Below the pieces are notes generated by a model, which did no database searches, was not told the origin of the DNA, and saw only the letters and a list, made by a program, of their open reading frames with translations. Position numbers and translations under genes: made by a program. 64,000 bases of DNA from JBKHBT01 sp046542255 (GTDB lineage Bacteria; UBP14; UBA6098; JBKHBT01), in NCBI GenBank assembly GCA_046542255.1, contig JBKHBT010000001.1, positions 1 to 64,000 on the forward strand, given 5' to 3'. This document shows positions 50,521 through 59,014 of the stretch, in pieces. Numbering within the stretch: the stretch's first letter is position 1; each line of letters opens with the position of its first letter.

Positions 50521-51882
50521 ATGAATGCTCGACTAGGCATAATAGGCGCAGGCCCCGGAGGATATGTAGCAGCAGTTTATGCTGCTAAGAAGGGGCTCGA
50601 TGTTACCATATTCGAGATGGAACATCCTGGAGGCGAATGTACCAATTACGGTTGCATTCCTACCAAATGCTTTTATACATATGCGCATCAAATGCATAAG
50701 ATTCACAAAGCCAAAAAACGCAAGATTTTTACCGAAGTTCCAGATATAGACTACAGACGTATAGTAAATCGCAAAGACCAGGTAGTCAAGCGTTCGCGAA
50801 AAGGCGTACAATATCTTATGAAAAAAGCCGGTGTCGAGTTAGTTACCAAAGAAGCTGAATATATCGGTAATAATAAAATCAAAACTATTCCTGATGGCAA
50901 AGAATATGATTTCGATTTTGTGCTTTTGGCTATGGGTTCCGATGCTGCTATACCTCCAATCGATGGTTTAGAAGGTGTCAGGGTATGGACAAATCGCGAG
51001 ACACTCGCATCAAATAGCTTGCCAAAAAATATTTTGATAGTCGGCGCCGGTGTTATCGGTGTCGAGTTTGCCGGCATTATGAATGCCTTTGGCGCAAGTG
51101 TTACCGTCATAGAAATGCTGCCTACTATACTCGCCAGCCTAGACCATACAATGCGCGAGCTTGAACACAAGACGATGGTGAAAAATGGAATAAAAATCAT
51201 CACCAAAAGCTCATGTGAGAAAATCGAAGCGGCCGCAGAAAAATATATCGCCCATTATGAAGGCGAGAAACATGAATTTGATGCTGTTATTCTTGCAACA
51301 GGCCGCAGCCCAAGAACACCTAAAAATGCTATAAATCTCGGTTTCGACGTGGACAGGCGCGGCCATATCGATATCAATTGTATGATGTATACTGGTGTGG
51401 ACAATGTCTATGCCATTGGCGATCTTATTGGTGAGCCATATCTTGCCCACAAAGCATCGGCACAGGCCGAAATTGCTGTCGATAATATTTTAGGTAATGC
51501 TCGCAAAGAGTCGCAATTTTATCCGGCTGCCGTTTTTGGCGATCTCGAAATCGGGTCGATTGGCCTGACCGAGCAAGAAGCCAAAGAAAAGTACGGCGAA
51601 GATATCAAAATTGGCGAATTTCCTTATATTGCATCCGGGAAAGCACAGGCCGAAGATGAAACCGAGGGCCTGGTCAAATTCATTACTGATAAAGACGGTA
51701 TTGTCCGGGGTATTCACATAGCCGGCGAAGGCGCTGCAGAGCTTTTAGCAACTGCCAGTATTGTTGTTCAAAAAGGTATGAAAATTGAAGATTTGGAAGA
51801 AATTATATTTGCACATCCAACACTTTCTGAAATGCTGAAAGAATCGATTTTGGATTGTATCGATGGTGCAATTCATAAATAA
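50521..51882 (+). CDS. lpd: Dihydrolipoamide dehydrogenase-like flavoprotein (453 aa)
   Basis: Class I pyridine nucleotide-disulfide oxidoreductase: FAD motif GIIGAGPGGYVAAVYAA (7-23), redox-active C40 and C45 in GGECTNYGCIPTK, NAD motif VGAGVIGVEFAG, second FAD motif VYAIGDLIG, and the C-terminal HPTLSE with the active histidine-glutamate pair. These fit lipoamide dehydrogenase best. No 2-oxoacid dehydrogenase E1/E2 or glycine-cleavage gene is nearby; instead a DUF1573 and a thiol-transfer gene follow. ATG at 50521 matches family N-termini; an ATG at 50494 would add nine residues. Confidence 0.88.
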   Translation: MNARLGIIGAGPGGYVAAVYAAKKGLDVTIFEMEHPGGECTNYGCIPTKCFYTYAHQMHKIHKAKKRKIFTEVPDIDYRRIVNRKDQVVKRSRKGVQYLMKKAGVELVTKEAEYIGNNKIKTIPDGKEYDFDFVLLAMGSDAAIPPIDGLEGVRVWTNRETLASNSLPKNILIVGAGVIGVEFAGIMNAFGASVTVIEMLPTILASLDHTMRELEHKTMVKNGIKIITKSSCEKIEAAAEKYIAHYEGEKHEFDAVILATGRSPRTPKNAINLGFDVDRRGHIDINCMMYTGVDNVYAIGDLIGEPYLAHKASAQAEIAVDNILGNARKESQFYPAAVFGDLEIGSIGLTEQEAKEKYGEDIKIGEFPYIASGKAQAEDETEGLVKFITDKDGIVRGIHIAGEGAAELLATASIVVQKGMKIEDLEEIIFAHPTLSEMLKESILDCIDGAIHK

Positions 51883-51900
51883 ATTACAGGAGGTTTAATA

Positions 51901-52677
51901 ATGAAAAAAATTATTATAGCAGCTATGTTAATGGTGATTTCAGTTTCTTTTGCGGTCGATACTCACACGAATGCTACTCCAGAAGCCGAACAACCCAAGG
52001 CCAAATTGGAACTTCGCGAAACTAAATTCGATTTTGGAATTGCTCCAGATGGCCAAAGAATGACCCATCATTTTTTACTCAGAAGTGTTGGAGAAGATCC
52101 ACTTCTTATAAATAGTGTGCGCGCAACCTGTGGCTGTACTTCTGCACCTGTGGAGAAAGATTCACTCACGCCCGGAGATTCGACTTTTCTCAAGGTTACA
52201 TTCAATAGCAGTGGCTATCGCGGAAGAAAAGCCAGAAAGCATGTCAGGATAAATTCCAATAATGCTGGCCGTTCTATTCAGAATGTCGGGTTTTCCGCAT
52301 TTTGCGATACTTCAAAATATACAGTCATAAAACCCGATCCAGTAGTTATTGATGTTGGCAGCGGCGAAGATTTCATGGACGAAAATAAATTCATGGTCAA
52401 AAATATTACCGAAGACCAGACTATCGAGCTTAAGGTTGTCACCTATGATTTCGACCATATCGAAGAAGTCAAAATTAAAAATGATAAGCTAAAACCTGGA
52501 AAAGATACAGAAGTGATTGTCAAAATGAAAGAACCCGTAGATGGCGAAAGAATTCTTAGCTCTGTTACGATTGAAGCCAGCGATGAAGCCAAATCAAGAA
52601 TAACGATACCTATCCGTGGCGGAAGAAATATCACAAGGCGACATCCGAGAAGACAATCCAATAATCCAAATAAGTAA
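51901..52677 (+). CDS. Exported DUF1573 protein (258 aa)
   Basis: Signal peptide (1-18), then a DUF1573 Ig-like domain with the signature FDFGIAPDGQRMTHHFLLRSVGEDPLLI ... VRATCGCTSAPVEKDSLTPGDS. This includes the paired CGC cysteines near residue 77. A second beta domain without the cysteines follows, and the C-terminus is basic (ITRRHPRRQSNNPNK). The function of the family is unknown. AGGAGG precedes the ATG, 18 bases after lpd, and the thiol carrier gene follows after 15 bases. The TCGCT pair could be a substrate of that carrier (inference). Confidence 0.85.
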   Translation: MKKIIIAAMLMVISVSFAVDTHTNATPEAEQPKAKLELRETKFDFGIAPDGQRMTHHFLLRSVGEDPLLINSVRATCGCTSAPVEKDSLTPGDSTFLKVTFNSSGYRGRKARKHVRINSNNAGRSIQNVGFSAFCDTSKYTVIKPDPVVIDVGSGEDFMDENKFMVKNITEDQTIELKVVTYDFDHIEEVKIKNDKLKPGKDTEVIVKMKEPVDGERILSSVTIEASDEAKSRITIPIRGGRNITRRHPRRQSNNPNK

Positions 52678-52692
52678 TAAGTAAATAAAGAG

Positions 52693-54378
52693 ATGTTATA
52701 TTCTATGAATGTTTTCTTCAAGAATTATACCGCAATACTTCTACTGGGTATTGCGGTTTTTATTACAGCAATTTTCCCACAGGTAGCAAATGCTCAGGAC
52801 AAGGAATCAGTCGAAATAGTCTTTTTCCATTCACATGGCTGCAATCACTGTGATTCGATTTATACCGAATTTATTGTGCCAGCCTTAGAAAAGTATGGAG
52901 ATAAAATAGATCTCGAATCCTACGATGTCGATGATCCTGAAAAAGGCGATGAGAATTATACTACCATGTTAGAATACGAAGACCGCTATGATGATCATGG
53001 CAATGATTTTCCATCTGTGATTATTGGTGGCAAATTCCTCGGCAATACCAGCGAGATTCGCCCTGTTTTCAATGATATCCTTCAAAAAGAGCTGGCCAAA
53101 CTCGAATCTGATGATGATACTAAAGCCATAGAAGAAAAAGAAATCACCAAATCCGAAGACAAAGAATCCACCGATTCGGATTCATCAGAGGCTGATTCAA
53201 TTTCAAAAGCTGATGAGGAAATGGCCGAAGCCGATGAATCAAAGAAGATTCCGGAAGGAACTCTATACATTATCTATTTCAATAAAGCTGGGTGTGATCA
53301 TTGCTCAAGAGTTCATAGAAATCTTAAATATATAGAAAATCAGTATCCTAATATCGTAATCAAGGAATTCGATGTGGAAAATGCAGATGGAGCTTCTTTG
53401 TCGGAATATCTTTCTTCAAAGCATGATATTCCATCTGAGAAACATCTTGCGGCTCCAGCAGTCTTTGCTGGAGATGGATATTTGATACTGGATGAAATTC
53501 AATTTCATTCAATTCTCGAACTTTTGAGAGAGCAGGGCGAGAAGGCAAAACAAGATATCTCTGATGTGCCGGATAAAGAGCTTGCAATGGCATATGAAAA
53601 GATAAAAGACAAGTTCAGCGAGGTCTCTATCTGGACAGTTATCGGAGCTGGCCTGATCGATGGAATCAATCCATGCGCTTTTGGCGTGATTATTTTCTTT
53701 ATCACATTTCTTACCGTCATGAAAAGGTCCAAAAGCGAAATGCTCATTACGGGAATTGCTTTTACTATATCTGTTTTTGTAACTTATTTCCTTGTCGGAA
53801 TCGGTATCCTGAAGTTCCTGATCGAGCTGAAAGCCTACGAAGCTATCACCAATTGGATTTACCTTTTGATGGGTATCTTCGTAGCCGTACTGGCAGTTCT
53901 ATCGATTGTGGATTTCATCAGGACTCGCAAAGGCAAATCCAAGGACATGCTATTGCAATTGCCATCCGGAATCAAGAAAAGGATGCATAAGATAATCCGC
54001 AAGGAAAGCAAGGCCAAGACCAAGTTCAATATGGTACTGGCAGCACTTTCTACTGGATTTTTGGTATCTCTTATGGAAATGGCATGTACCGGCCAGGTCT
54101 ATCTGCCAATGATTACCGTGATGACTCAAACGCCGGATGCAAGAGTCAAGGCGATTGCCTATCTGCTGCTTTACAATCTGATGTTTATCTTACCGCTAGT
54201 TATCATTTTTTCGATTACTATGGCAGGTGTCTCCAGTCAAAAAATGGGGCAATTCCTCGAAAAGAATACATATCTTATCAAGATACTTCTTACTCTGCTA
54301 TTTATAGGCCTTGGTTATTACTTACTTATGCATGTAGATTTCTCTATGATTCTCGGCCTTTTTGGAGCAGGAACCTGA
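52693..54378 (+). CDS. Trx-Trx-CcdA/DsbD-like transmembrane thiol electron carrier (561 aa)
   Basis: Signal sequence (to ~34), then two thioredoxin-like domains with CxxC pairs C50/C53 (HGCNHCDS) and C201/C204 (AGCDHCSR). A ~50-residue acidic/serine-rich linker separates them. A multi-helix CcdA/DsbD-type domain follows from ~308, with the paired membrane cysteines C328 (INPCAFG) and C465 (MACTGQVYLP). It is expected to move electrons from cytoplasmic thioredoxin or a reductase to the periplasmic domains. The domain order differs from DsbD, which ends in its Trx domain. ATG at 52693 or 52705 could be the start; neither has a good ribosome site. Confidence 0.85.
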   Translation: MLYSMNVFFKNYTAILLLGIAVFITAIFPQVANAQDKESVEIVFFHSHGCNHCDSIYTEFIVPALEKYGDKIDLESYDVDDPEKGDENYTTMLEYEDRYDDHGNDFPSVIIGGKFLGNTSEIRPVFNDILQKELAKLESDDDTKAIEEKEITKSEDKESTDSDSSEADSISKADEEMAEADESKKIPEGTLYIIYFNKAGCDHCSRVHRNLKYIENQYPNIVIKEFDVENADGASLSEYLSSKHDIPSEKHLAAPAVFAGDGYLILDEIQFHSILELLREQGEKAKQDISDVPDKELAMAYEKIKDKFSEVSIWTVIGAGLIDGINPCAFGVIIFFITFLTVMKRSKSEMLITGIAFTISVFVTYFLVGIGILKFLIELKAYEAITNWIYLLMGIFVAVLAVLSIVDFIRTRKGKSKDMLLQLPSGIKKRMHKIIRKESKAKTKFNMVLAALSTGFLVSLMEMACTGQVYLPMITVMTQTPDARVKAIAYLLLYNLMFILPLVIIFSITMAGVSSQKMGQFLEKNTYLIKILLTLLFIGLGYYLLMHVDFSMILGLFGAGT

Positions 54379-54394
54379 TTTAGATTATATCATG

Positions 54395-54421
54395 GCCCGA
54401 CATTGAATGTCTGGCTTTTTT
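54395..54421 (+). terminator. Terminator hairpin directly before the glycosylase gene
   Basis: GCC and GACAT pair with ATGTC and GGC (one internal mismatch, loop TGA) and are followed by TTTTTT. The ribosome site of the next gene starts five bases later. It ends the thiol-carrier operon, yet leaves no room for a promoter before the next gene. Confidence 0.75.
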
Positions 54422-54437
54422 ACTTTAGGAGGTGATT

Positions 54438-55103
54438 ATTCCTTTTGCAAAAGACAGGCTATTATCTATCTATCAAATCATGTTCGATGCTTTTGGGCCG
54501 CAATATTGGTGGCCAGGTGATACAAGGCTCGAGATATGCATCGGTGCAATCCTGACACAGAACACCAATTGGAAAAATGCCGCTAAAGCCATCGAAAACC
54601 TTAAGAAAGAAGGAATGCTCGATCTTTATGCAATCGCAGGTTCTGATGAAAAAAAGCTTGCCGAAATGATACGTTCTTCAGGCTATTATAATCAAAAGAC
54701 CAAGAAGCTGAAGGCTTTCGCTAAATTTGTGATAGAAGAAGAAGAGAGCTTCGAAGGCTTCGATAGCTATGACACAGTGAAGCTTCGCGAATTATTGCTA
54801 TCGATAAGAGGAATCGGCCCGGAGACGGCGGATGATATGCTGCTATATGCATTCGATAGGCCGGTTTTCGTGGTCGATGCATATACATTCCGCATTTTCC
54901 ACCGACATGGTTTACTCGATGATTCTGCAAGCTATAATGAGATTGCAGAATTGTTTGCTTCTAATCTCGAGTCAGATTCTAAGCTCTATGGCGAATATCA
55001 TGCTCTAATTGTGCAAATAGGCAAGAATTTCTGTAAAAAAAGCAAGCCCAAATGTGAGAGCTGTCCGCTTTTCGGTGATCTAAAGAAAATATCGGGGCAA
55101 TAA
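54438..55103 (+). CDS. Endonuclease III-related DNA glycosylase, MagIII-like (221 aa)
   Basis: HhH-GPD base-excision glycosylase. FGPQYWWPGD and GAILTQNTNW are typical of the EndoIII-related/3-methyladenine glycosylase (MagIII) subgroup. The hairpin motif IRGIGPETADDML has glutamate where EndoIII has the catalytic lysine. The aspartate in FVVDAYTFRIF is kept, so a single-function glycosylase is expected. The C-terminal cluster motif has three cysteines (FCKKSKPKCESC) and the fourth position is leucine. No ATG is nearby. AGGAGGTGATT is an almost perfect ribosome site and the in-frame ATT at 54438 (or GTG 54432) is the likely start. Confidence 0.82.
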   Translation: MPFAKDRLLSIYQIMFDAFGPQYWWPGDTRLEICIGAILTQNTNWKNAAKAIENLKKEGMLDLYAIAGSDEKKLAEMIRSSGYYNQKTKKLKAFAKFVIEEEESFEGFDSYDTVKLRELLLSIRGIGPETADDMLLYAFDRPVFVVDAYTFRIFHRHGLLDDSASYNEIAELFASNLESDSKLYGEYHALIVQIGKNFCKKSKPKCESCPLFGDLKKISGQ

Positions 55104-55144
55104 ATTCCAAAAACTATTTTGAAAATCTACTCAGGGGGCTTAAA

Positions 55145-56080
55145 TTGTTAAATATGAGAAGGATGAAATACATATTCTTATTCTCTTTGATCCTGATATG
55201 CTTCGGCGAACCGGGGACGGATGATTTCACGAGAATCTCGGTGGAGCCATTTTATGAGGCTACTGGCGGTGCATTTGCTGCAAAGAGCTTTGTAGAGCTA
55301 ATTCCAAAGGCATCGGCTTCGAACTATAATCCTGCTTTGCTGGACGGCCAGAGATCGATTATGCTTTCACATAGCAGCGTATTCGATAATCTCTATATCG
55401 CCGATTTCATAGCCTATGGCGACCGCTTCTCCGAAAAGATTAATTGGGGGATCTCTGCTCTTGTATCTGGCGGCGATGGCCTTATGGTAACTGCATTACC
55501 AGATGAAGAGGATAGCATTTCGATGGATAATAGGCCATTTATTCTTGAAGAAAAATCGCATTACGATTTTATTATTAATCCATCGGCAAGCTATCGGCTT
55601 AGCGATAGAACGAAGGCGGGAATAACTGTGCGTCTGTTCTATCGCAAAATTATGGATGAGAATGCTATGGGCGGTGGATTATCCGCAGGCCTTAGCCATA
55701 GCCTTAGCAAGAAACTCAATCTTGGCGCATATATCAGGAATCTATCGACTATGCCTGTTATTTGGAGCACTGGCACCAATGAAACTGCCTTGCCATCATT
55801 CCGATTGGGCGGCGTATATAGATTGGCCGAAAATGAAAATCTCACTGTCGAAGCAGCAGCAGATGGCGAATATTCACTCGATGAGAAGATTTTTGATTAT
55901 GGTGGTGGCATCAGGGCACAGTTTATAGACAGATTTTCGGTTCTTTTGGGATATGGCGACAAAGGTTTCTCAGCCGGTGCGGCTGCTATTTTCAATGGAA
56001 TCGGCATATCGGCATCATATAGTAATCAAAGCGAGTTGAATAATTCATATAGGATAGCGCTATTCTATAGGTGGAATTAA
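55145..56080 (+). CDS. PorV/PorQ-like outer-membrane barrel protein (311 aa)
   Basis: Signal peptide, then the typical opening EATGGAFAAKSFVELIPKASASNYNPALL (a PorV/UPF0164-like start with A-S-N-Y-N-P-A). A series of strands follows, ending RIALFYRWN. PorV shuttles T9SS cargo and PorQ is involved in cargo handling, so this might serve the sorted proteins in the window; the family link is by pattern only. The start is TTG at 55145 with GGGGG six bases upstream, or ATG at 55154. The stop overlaps the next gene by one base. Confidence 0.7.
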   Translation: MLNMRRMKYIFLFSLILICFGEPGTDDFTRISVEPFYEATGGAFAAKSFVELIPKASASNYNPALLDGQRSIMLSHSSVFDNLYIADFIAYGDRFSEKINWGISALVSGGDGLMVTALPDEEDSISMDNRPFILEEKSHYDFIINPSASYRLSDRTKAGITVRLFYRKIMDENAMGGGLSAGLSHSLSKKLNLGAYIRNLSTMPVIWSTGTNETALPSFRLGGVYRLAENENLTVEAAADGEYSLDEKIFDYGGGIRAQFIDRFSVLLGYGDKGFSAGAAAIFNGIGISASYSNQSELNNSYRIALFYRWN

Positions 56081-57006
56081 TGATTCTTTCTCGAAAAGCC
56101 TTCTTATTATTGATATTGACTCTAATATCTGCTAATTTTGCAGCTCAGGAAGATGTGGACTTATATTCGCATTTCTGGGAACATATACAAAAAATGCCGC
56201 TTCTTGAACCACCTTCACATGATGAGATTCGTTTTGCTGATTTTCTATTCGAGCATGGCCTTTATGATGATGCAATCACTGAGTATAGCCGATTTATCTA
56301 TGCGAATAGAGATGATGCTAATCGCGATTATGCTTTGTTTCAAAAAGCGGTTTGCTATTTCAAGATAAATGATAATATTCAGGCCAGAAGCACTTTGAAT
56401 GAACTGGCGTATAGCTCAAGAGATCAAGATAATGCCTTTCGAGCGCGCTTGATTCTATCTTTGCATTATGTCGCAACTGGCGATATGAAAAGAGGCCGTT
56501 TCGAGCTTCAGGAATTACAAAGAACGGCTACACTCGATAGACAGGGCCTTATCAATTATTTCTTTGGTTGGATGGACTTGATCGATGGAGAAATCGAATC
56601 TGCAAATCTGTGTTTCGAAAAATCATTTCGCGATACATTGACACCAAAGCGCTATCAAAAACGCGCCTATGAGATCCATAGGTGGTTCAATGCTGAAGAC
56701 CCAGAATTGCCGGATAAATCACCAGCCATCGCAGCATTTGCTTCGAGCATACTTCCTGGAACCGGACAAATGTACGCTGGCAGTTTCGCCGATGGCATCA
56801 ATTCGATGATAATAAACGCTGGATGCGGTTATCTTACTATTAGCAATTTCACTGCTGCCAGGTATTTTCAGGGAGCATATATCCTTTACTTTTTATGGAA
56901 AAGATATTATCTTGGTGGAATTAGTAATGCTGAGGCCAGAGCAATTGAATTTAACGATAATGCTCGCGATGAGATAATTGCATCATTGATGGATGCTTTT
57001 TTGTAG
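56080..57006 (+). CDS. Exported TPR protein with C-terminal membrane hairpin, YidD-flanking paralogue 1 (308 aa)
   Basis: Signal peptide (to ~AAQED), TPR-like helices (~40-190: IRFADFLFEHGLYDDAITEYSRFI and more), then a hydrophobic C-terminal domain starting SPAIAAFASSILPGTGQMYAG. It shares both domains with the protein at 57486. The start is ATG at 56080, overlapping the previous stop (TAATG) with AGGTGG ahead. Function unknown. With yidD and the second paralogue it forms a tight three-gene unit, so a role in envelope protein assembly is possible. Confidence 0.72.
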   Translation: MILSRKAFLLLILTLISANFAAQEDVDLYSHFWEHIQKMPLLEPPSHDEIRFADFLFEHGLYDDAITEYSRFIYANRDDANRDYALFQKAVCYFKINDNIQARSTLNELAYSSRDQDNAFRARLILSLHYVATGDMKRGRFELQELQRTATLDRQGLINYFFGWMDLIDGEIESANLCFEKSFRDTLTPKRYQKRAYEIHRWFNAEDPELPDKSPAIAAFASSILPGTGQMYAGSFADGINSMIINAGCGYLTISNFTAARYFQGAYILYFLWKRYYLGGISNAEARAIEFNDNARDEIIASLMDAFL

Positions 57007-57013
57007 GTAATAA

Positions 57014-57493
57014 ATGAAATGGCTAATTTTTACATTATTTTTTATCCTAAATATTGGAATGGCTCAGGCAGATGATATCAAACCGCCTCATGCGGACCCT
57101 GATGCTCCGATTGCCAATCATGATAGCCTGCTAAAAGTTAGAATTCCGCCGAAATATAATAATCCCGATATGGATGCTTCGATAAATCCAAAGATTATCG
57201 GAAAAGCACAAAAAGATAGGAATACAAATGCCACCAATCCAGTTAAAATGCTTGCAGATTTGCTTTTTCGACTTTATTCGAGGTTCATCACGCCGCAAGA
57301 TGATCAGAAATGCCAATTCGAGCTATCCTGTAGTGCCTATGCCAGGAAGGCTTTTAGATGCCAAAACCCTGTTAAGGCTGCGCTTATGACCTCTGATAGA
57401 TTGCTTCGATGTAATCCTGTTGCATATAAGTACTATGGAAAAAATCAAAATGAGCAATTAATCGATAATATTGATGGAGTCTGCAATGAATAG
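57014..57493 (+). CDS. yidD: Exported YidD-like protein (159 aa)
   Basis: The C-terminal ~75 residues match the YidD/DUF37 family: RLYSRFITPQDDQKCQFELSCSAYARKAF, then MTSDRLLRCNP, with the three family cysteines. Ordinary YidD proteins are ~70-100 residues, lie on the inner side of the membrane and assist YidC. This one has an N-terminal signal peptide (ending MAQA) and a ~60-residue proline/asparagine-rich spacer, so it appears to act in the periplasm. It is seven bases after the first paralogue and overlaps the second by eight. Confidence 0.82.
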   Translation: MKWLIFTLFFILNIGMAQADDIKPPHADPDAPIANHDSLLKVRIPPKYNNPDMDASINPKIIGKAQKDRNTNATNPVKMLADLLFRLYSRFITPQDDQKCQFELSCSAYARKAFRCQNPVKAALMTSDRLLRCNPVAYKYYGKNQNEQLIDNIDGVCNE

Positions 57494-58370
57494 TTTTTTG
57501 AAATTATTGCTTTTGTTTTTGATTGTCATTAGCGTCTTTCCTGCCGATGATATTAAACCGGATTCGCCCGAAGGTGTTTTACACTTTGCCGACCATCTAT
57601 TCCAGTATGGCGAATATCGCCGTGCTGCAACAGAATACCTTCGATACTATTCTCTTTATTTCGATAAAGAAGATTCTGACCATGCGCTTTTCAATGCTGC
57701 CTTTTCATTGGAGAAGTCAGAGGAATATTCTAATGCTCGAAATTTCTATATGATGCTAAAAAATAAAAGCGGTAATGATTATAAAGCCGGCCTTGCTGGA
57801 TACCGTTATGCTGTTAATCATTTTCTCGATGAGAATATCGATTCGTGTTTGATATATATCGATGAATATCGTGCCAGCGAGAGCTTTTCTCATAGATATT
57901 TAGAAGGTTTTTGTTATCTCAAGATGCGTGAATATGCTCTCGCTGAAAGCCTGTATTATTCACTTGCTTCAATCAATGCTGCCAGCGAGCTTTCTTCGAG
58001 TGTTCATTATTTGATATCAAAATCCCGCCAGGGTTCTTCACTGCCGGCCAGAAACCCGGCTACGGCGGCACTTATGTCCACGGTAATTCCCGGCCTCGGC
58101 ATGGGCTATTCCGAAAGATGGGGCGATGCTTTCTTTAGCTTTATGGCAGTTGCTGTTACAATTGCGCCCGCAGTTTATTTCTACGAAGAAGACAGGACAT
58201 TCTCGATAACTACCGGTTTGATTGGATTATTTTTCTATGGCGGAAATATCTATGGGTCTGCCAATGCAGCCAAGAAATTCAATGAGAAAAAGCACAAAGA
58301 TTTCTACAATAGTACACTTGAAGGCGTACCTTTCCAACCTGACGAAATTAACACCAATTTCAAACCATAA
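57486..58370 (+). CDS. Exported TPR protein with C-terminal membrane hairpin, YidD-flanking paralogue 2 (294 aa)
   Basis: Signal peptide (1-20), then ADDIKPDSPEG, the same mature start as the YidD-like protein. TPR-like helices (VLHFADHLFQYGEYRRAATEYLRYY) and a C-terminal hydrophobic domain (NPATAALMSTVIPGLGMGYSERWGDAFFSF ... FFYGGNIYGSANAAKKFNEKK) follow. ATG at 57486 has GGAG six bases upstream; the earlier TTG/ATG (57471/57474) lack spacing. The stop overlaps the next gene (TAATG). Function unknown. Confidence 0.73.
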   Translation: MNSFLKLLLLFLIVISVFPADDIKPDSPEGVLHFADHLFQYGEYRRAATEYLRYYSLYFDKEDSDHALFNAAFSLEKSEEYSNARNFYMMLKNKSGNDYKAGLAGYRYAVNHFLDENIDSCLIYIDEYRASESFSHRYLEGFCYLKMREYALAESLYYSLASINAASELSSSVHYLISKSRQGSSLPARNPATAALMSTVIPGLGMGYSERWGDAFFSFMAVAVTIAPAVYFYEEDRTFSITTGLIGLFFYGGNIYGSANAAKKFNEKKHKDFYNSTLEGVPFQPDEINTNFKP

Positions 58371-58972
58371 TGGCAAAATCAATTAAAAATGAAATAAAAA
58401 GAAAAGCGATTCACCTTGCCGCTCTGTCTATACCGATTGGCTATAGCTTTCTCGATAAAAAAACAGCGCTTTTTTGGGTAGCTTTATGTACAGTTATATC
58501 AGCCTTGATAGATATATTACGTTCTGAAAACCGTGCAATAAGAATACTTTTCTTCAAATTCTTCCGCGATATGCTTCGACATAAAGAGAAGTATAATTTT
58601 ACAGGAGCCACTTTTATTCTATTTGGTAGTACCCTGACTTTGCTATTCTACAATAAATGGTTTGCAATTATTGCAGTTACTTATATTATTGTGGGCGATG
58701 TTTTTGCTGCAATAATTGGTAAATCATTTGGAAAACACAGGATTTACGGCTCCGGCTCTATCGAGGGCAGTATAGCTTTTTTCATAAGTGCTGCTTTATT
58801 TACTTCTCTGATGTTTTGGGTTCCCTATGAGATAGTTCCAATATACTATCGAATTTTGGGCGCTGTGCTGGCTGCTGCAATCGAGCTTGTGATCAATCAA
58901 GTCGATGATAACCTTACAGTTCCTTTATTGACGGGACTTGTACTTCAGTTTGCATTAAGCGGTAGATTATGA
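58370..58972 (+). CDS. Dolichol kinase/SEC59-like CTP-transferase family membrane protein (200 aa)
   Basis: Integral membrane protein with six or seven helices. NEIKRKAIHLAALSIP opens it. VGDVFAAIIGKSFGKHRIYGSGSIEGSIAFF is the nucleotide-binding signature shared by dolichol kinases, diacylglycerol kinases using CTP, and CDP-diglyceride synthetase-like proteins. It probably phosphorylates a lipid alcohol with CTP. The start shares one base with the previous stop. Confidence 0.82.
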   Translation: MAKSIKNEIKRKAIHLAALSIPIGYSFLDKKTALFWVALCTVISALIDILRSENRAIRILFFKFFRDMLRHKEKYNFTGATFILFGSTLTLLFYNKWFAIIAVTYIIVGDVFAAIIGKSFGKHRIYGSGSIEGSIAFFISAALFTSLMFWVPYEIVPIYYRILGAVLAAAIELVINQVDDNLTVPLLTGLVLQFALSGRL

Positions 58973-59014
58973 TATATTATATAAATTATGTGATGGTTTA
59001 CAGCAGGAGGAATA

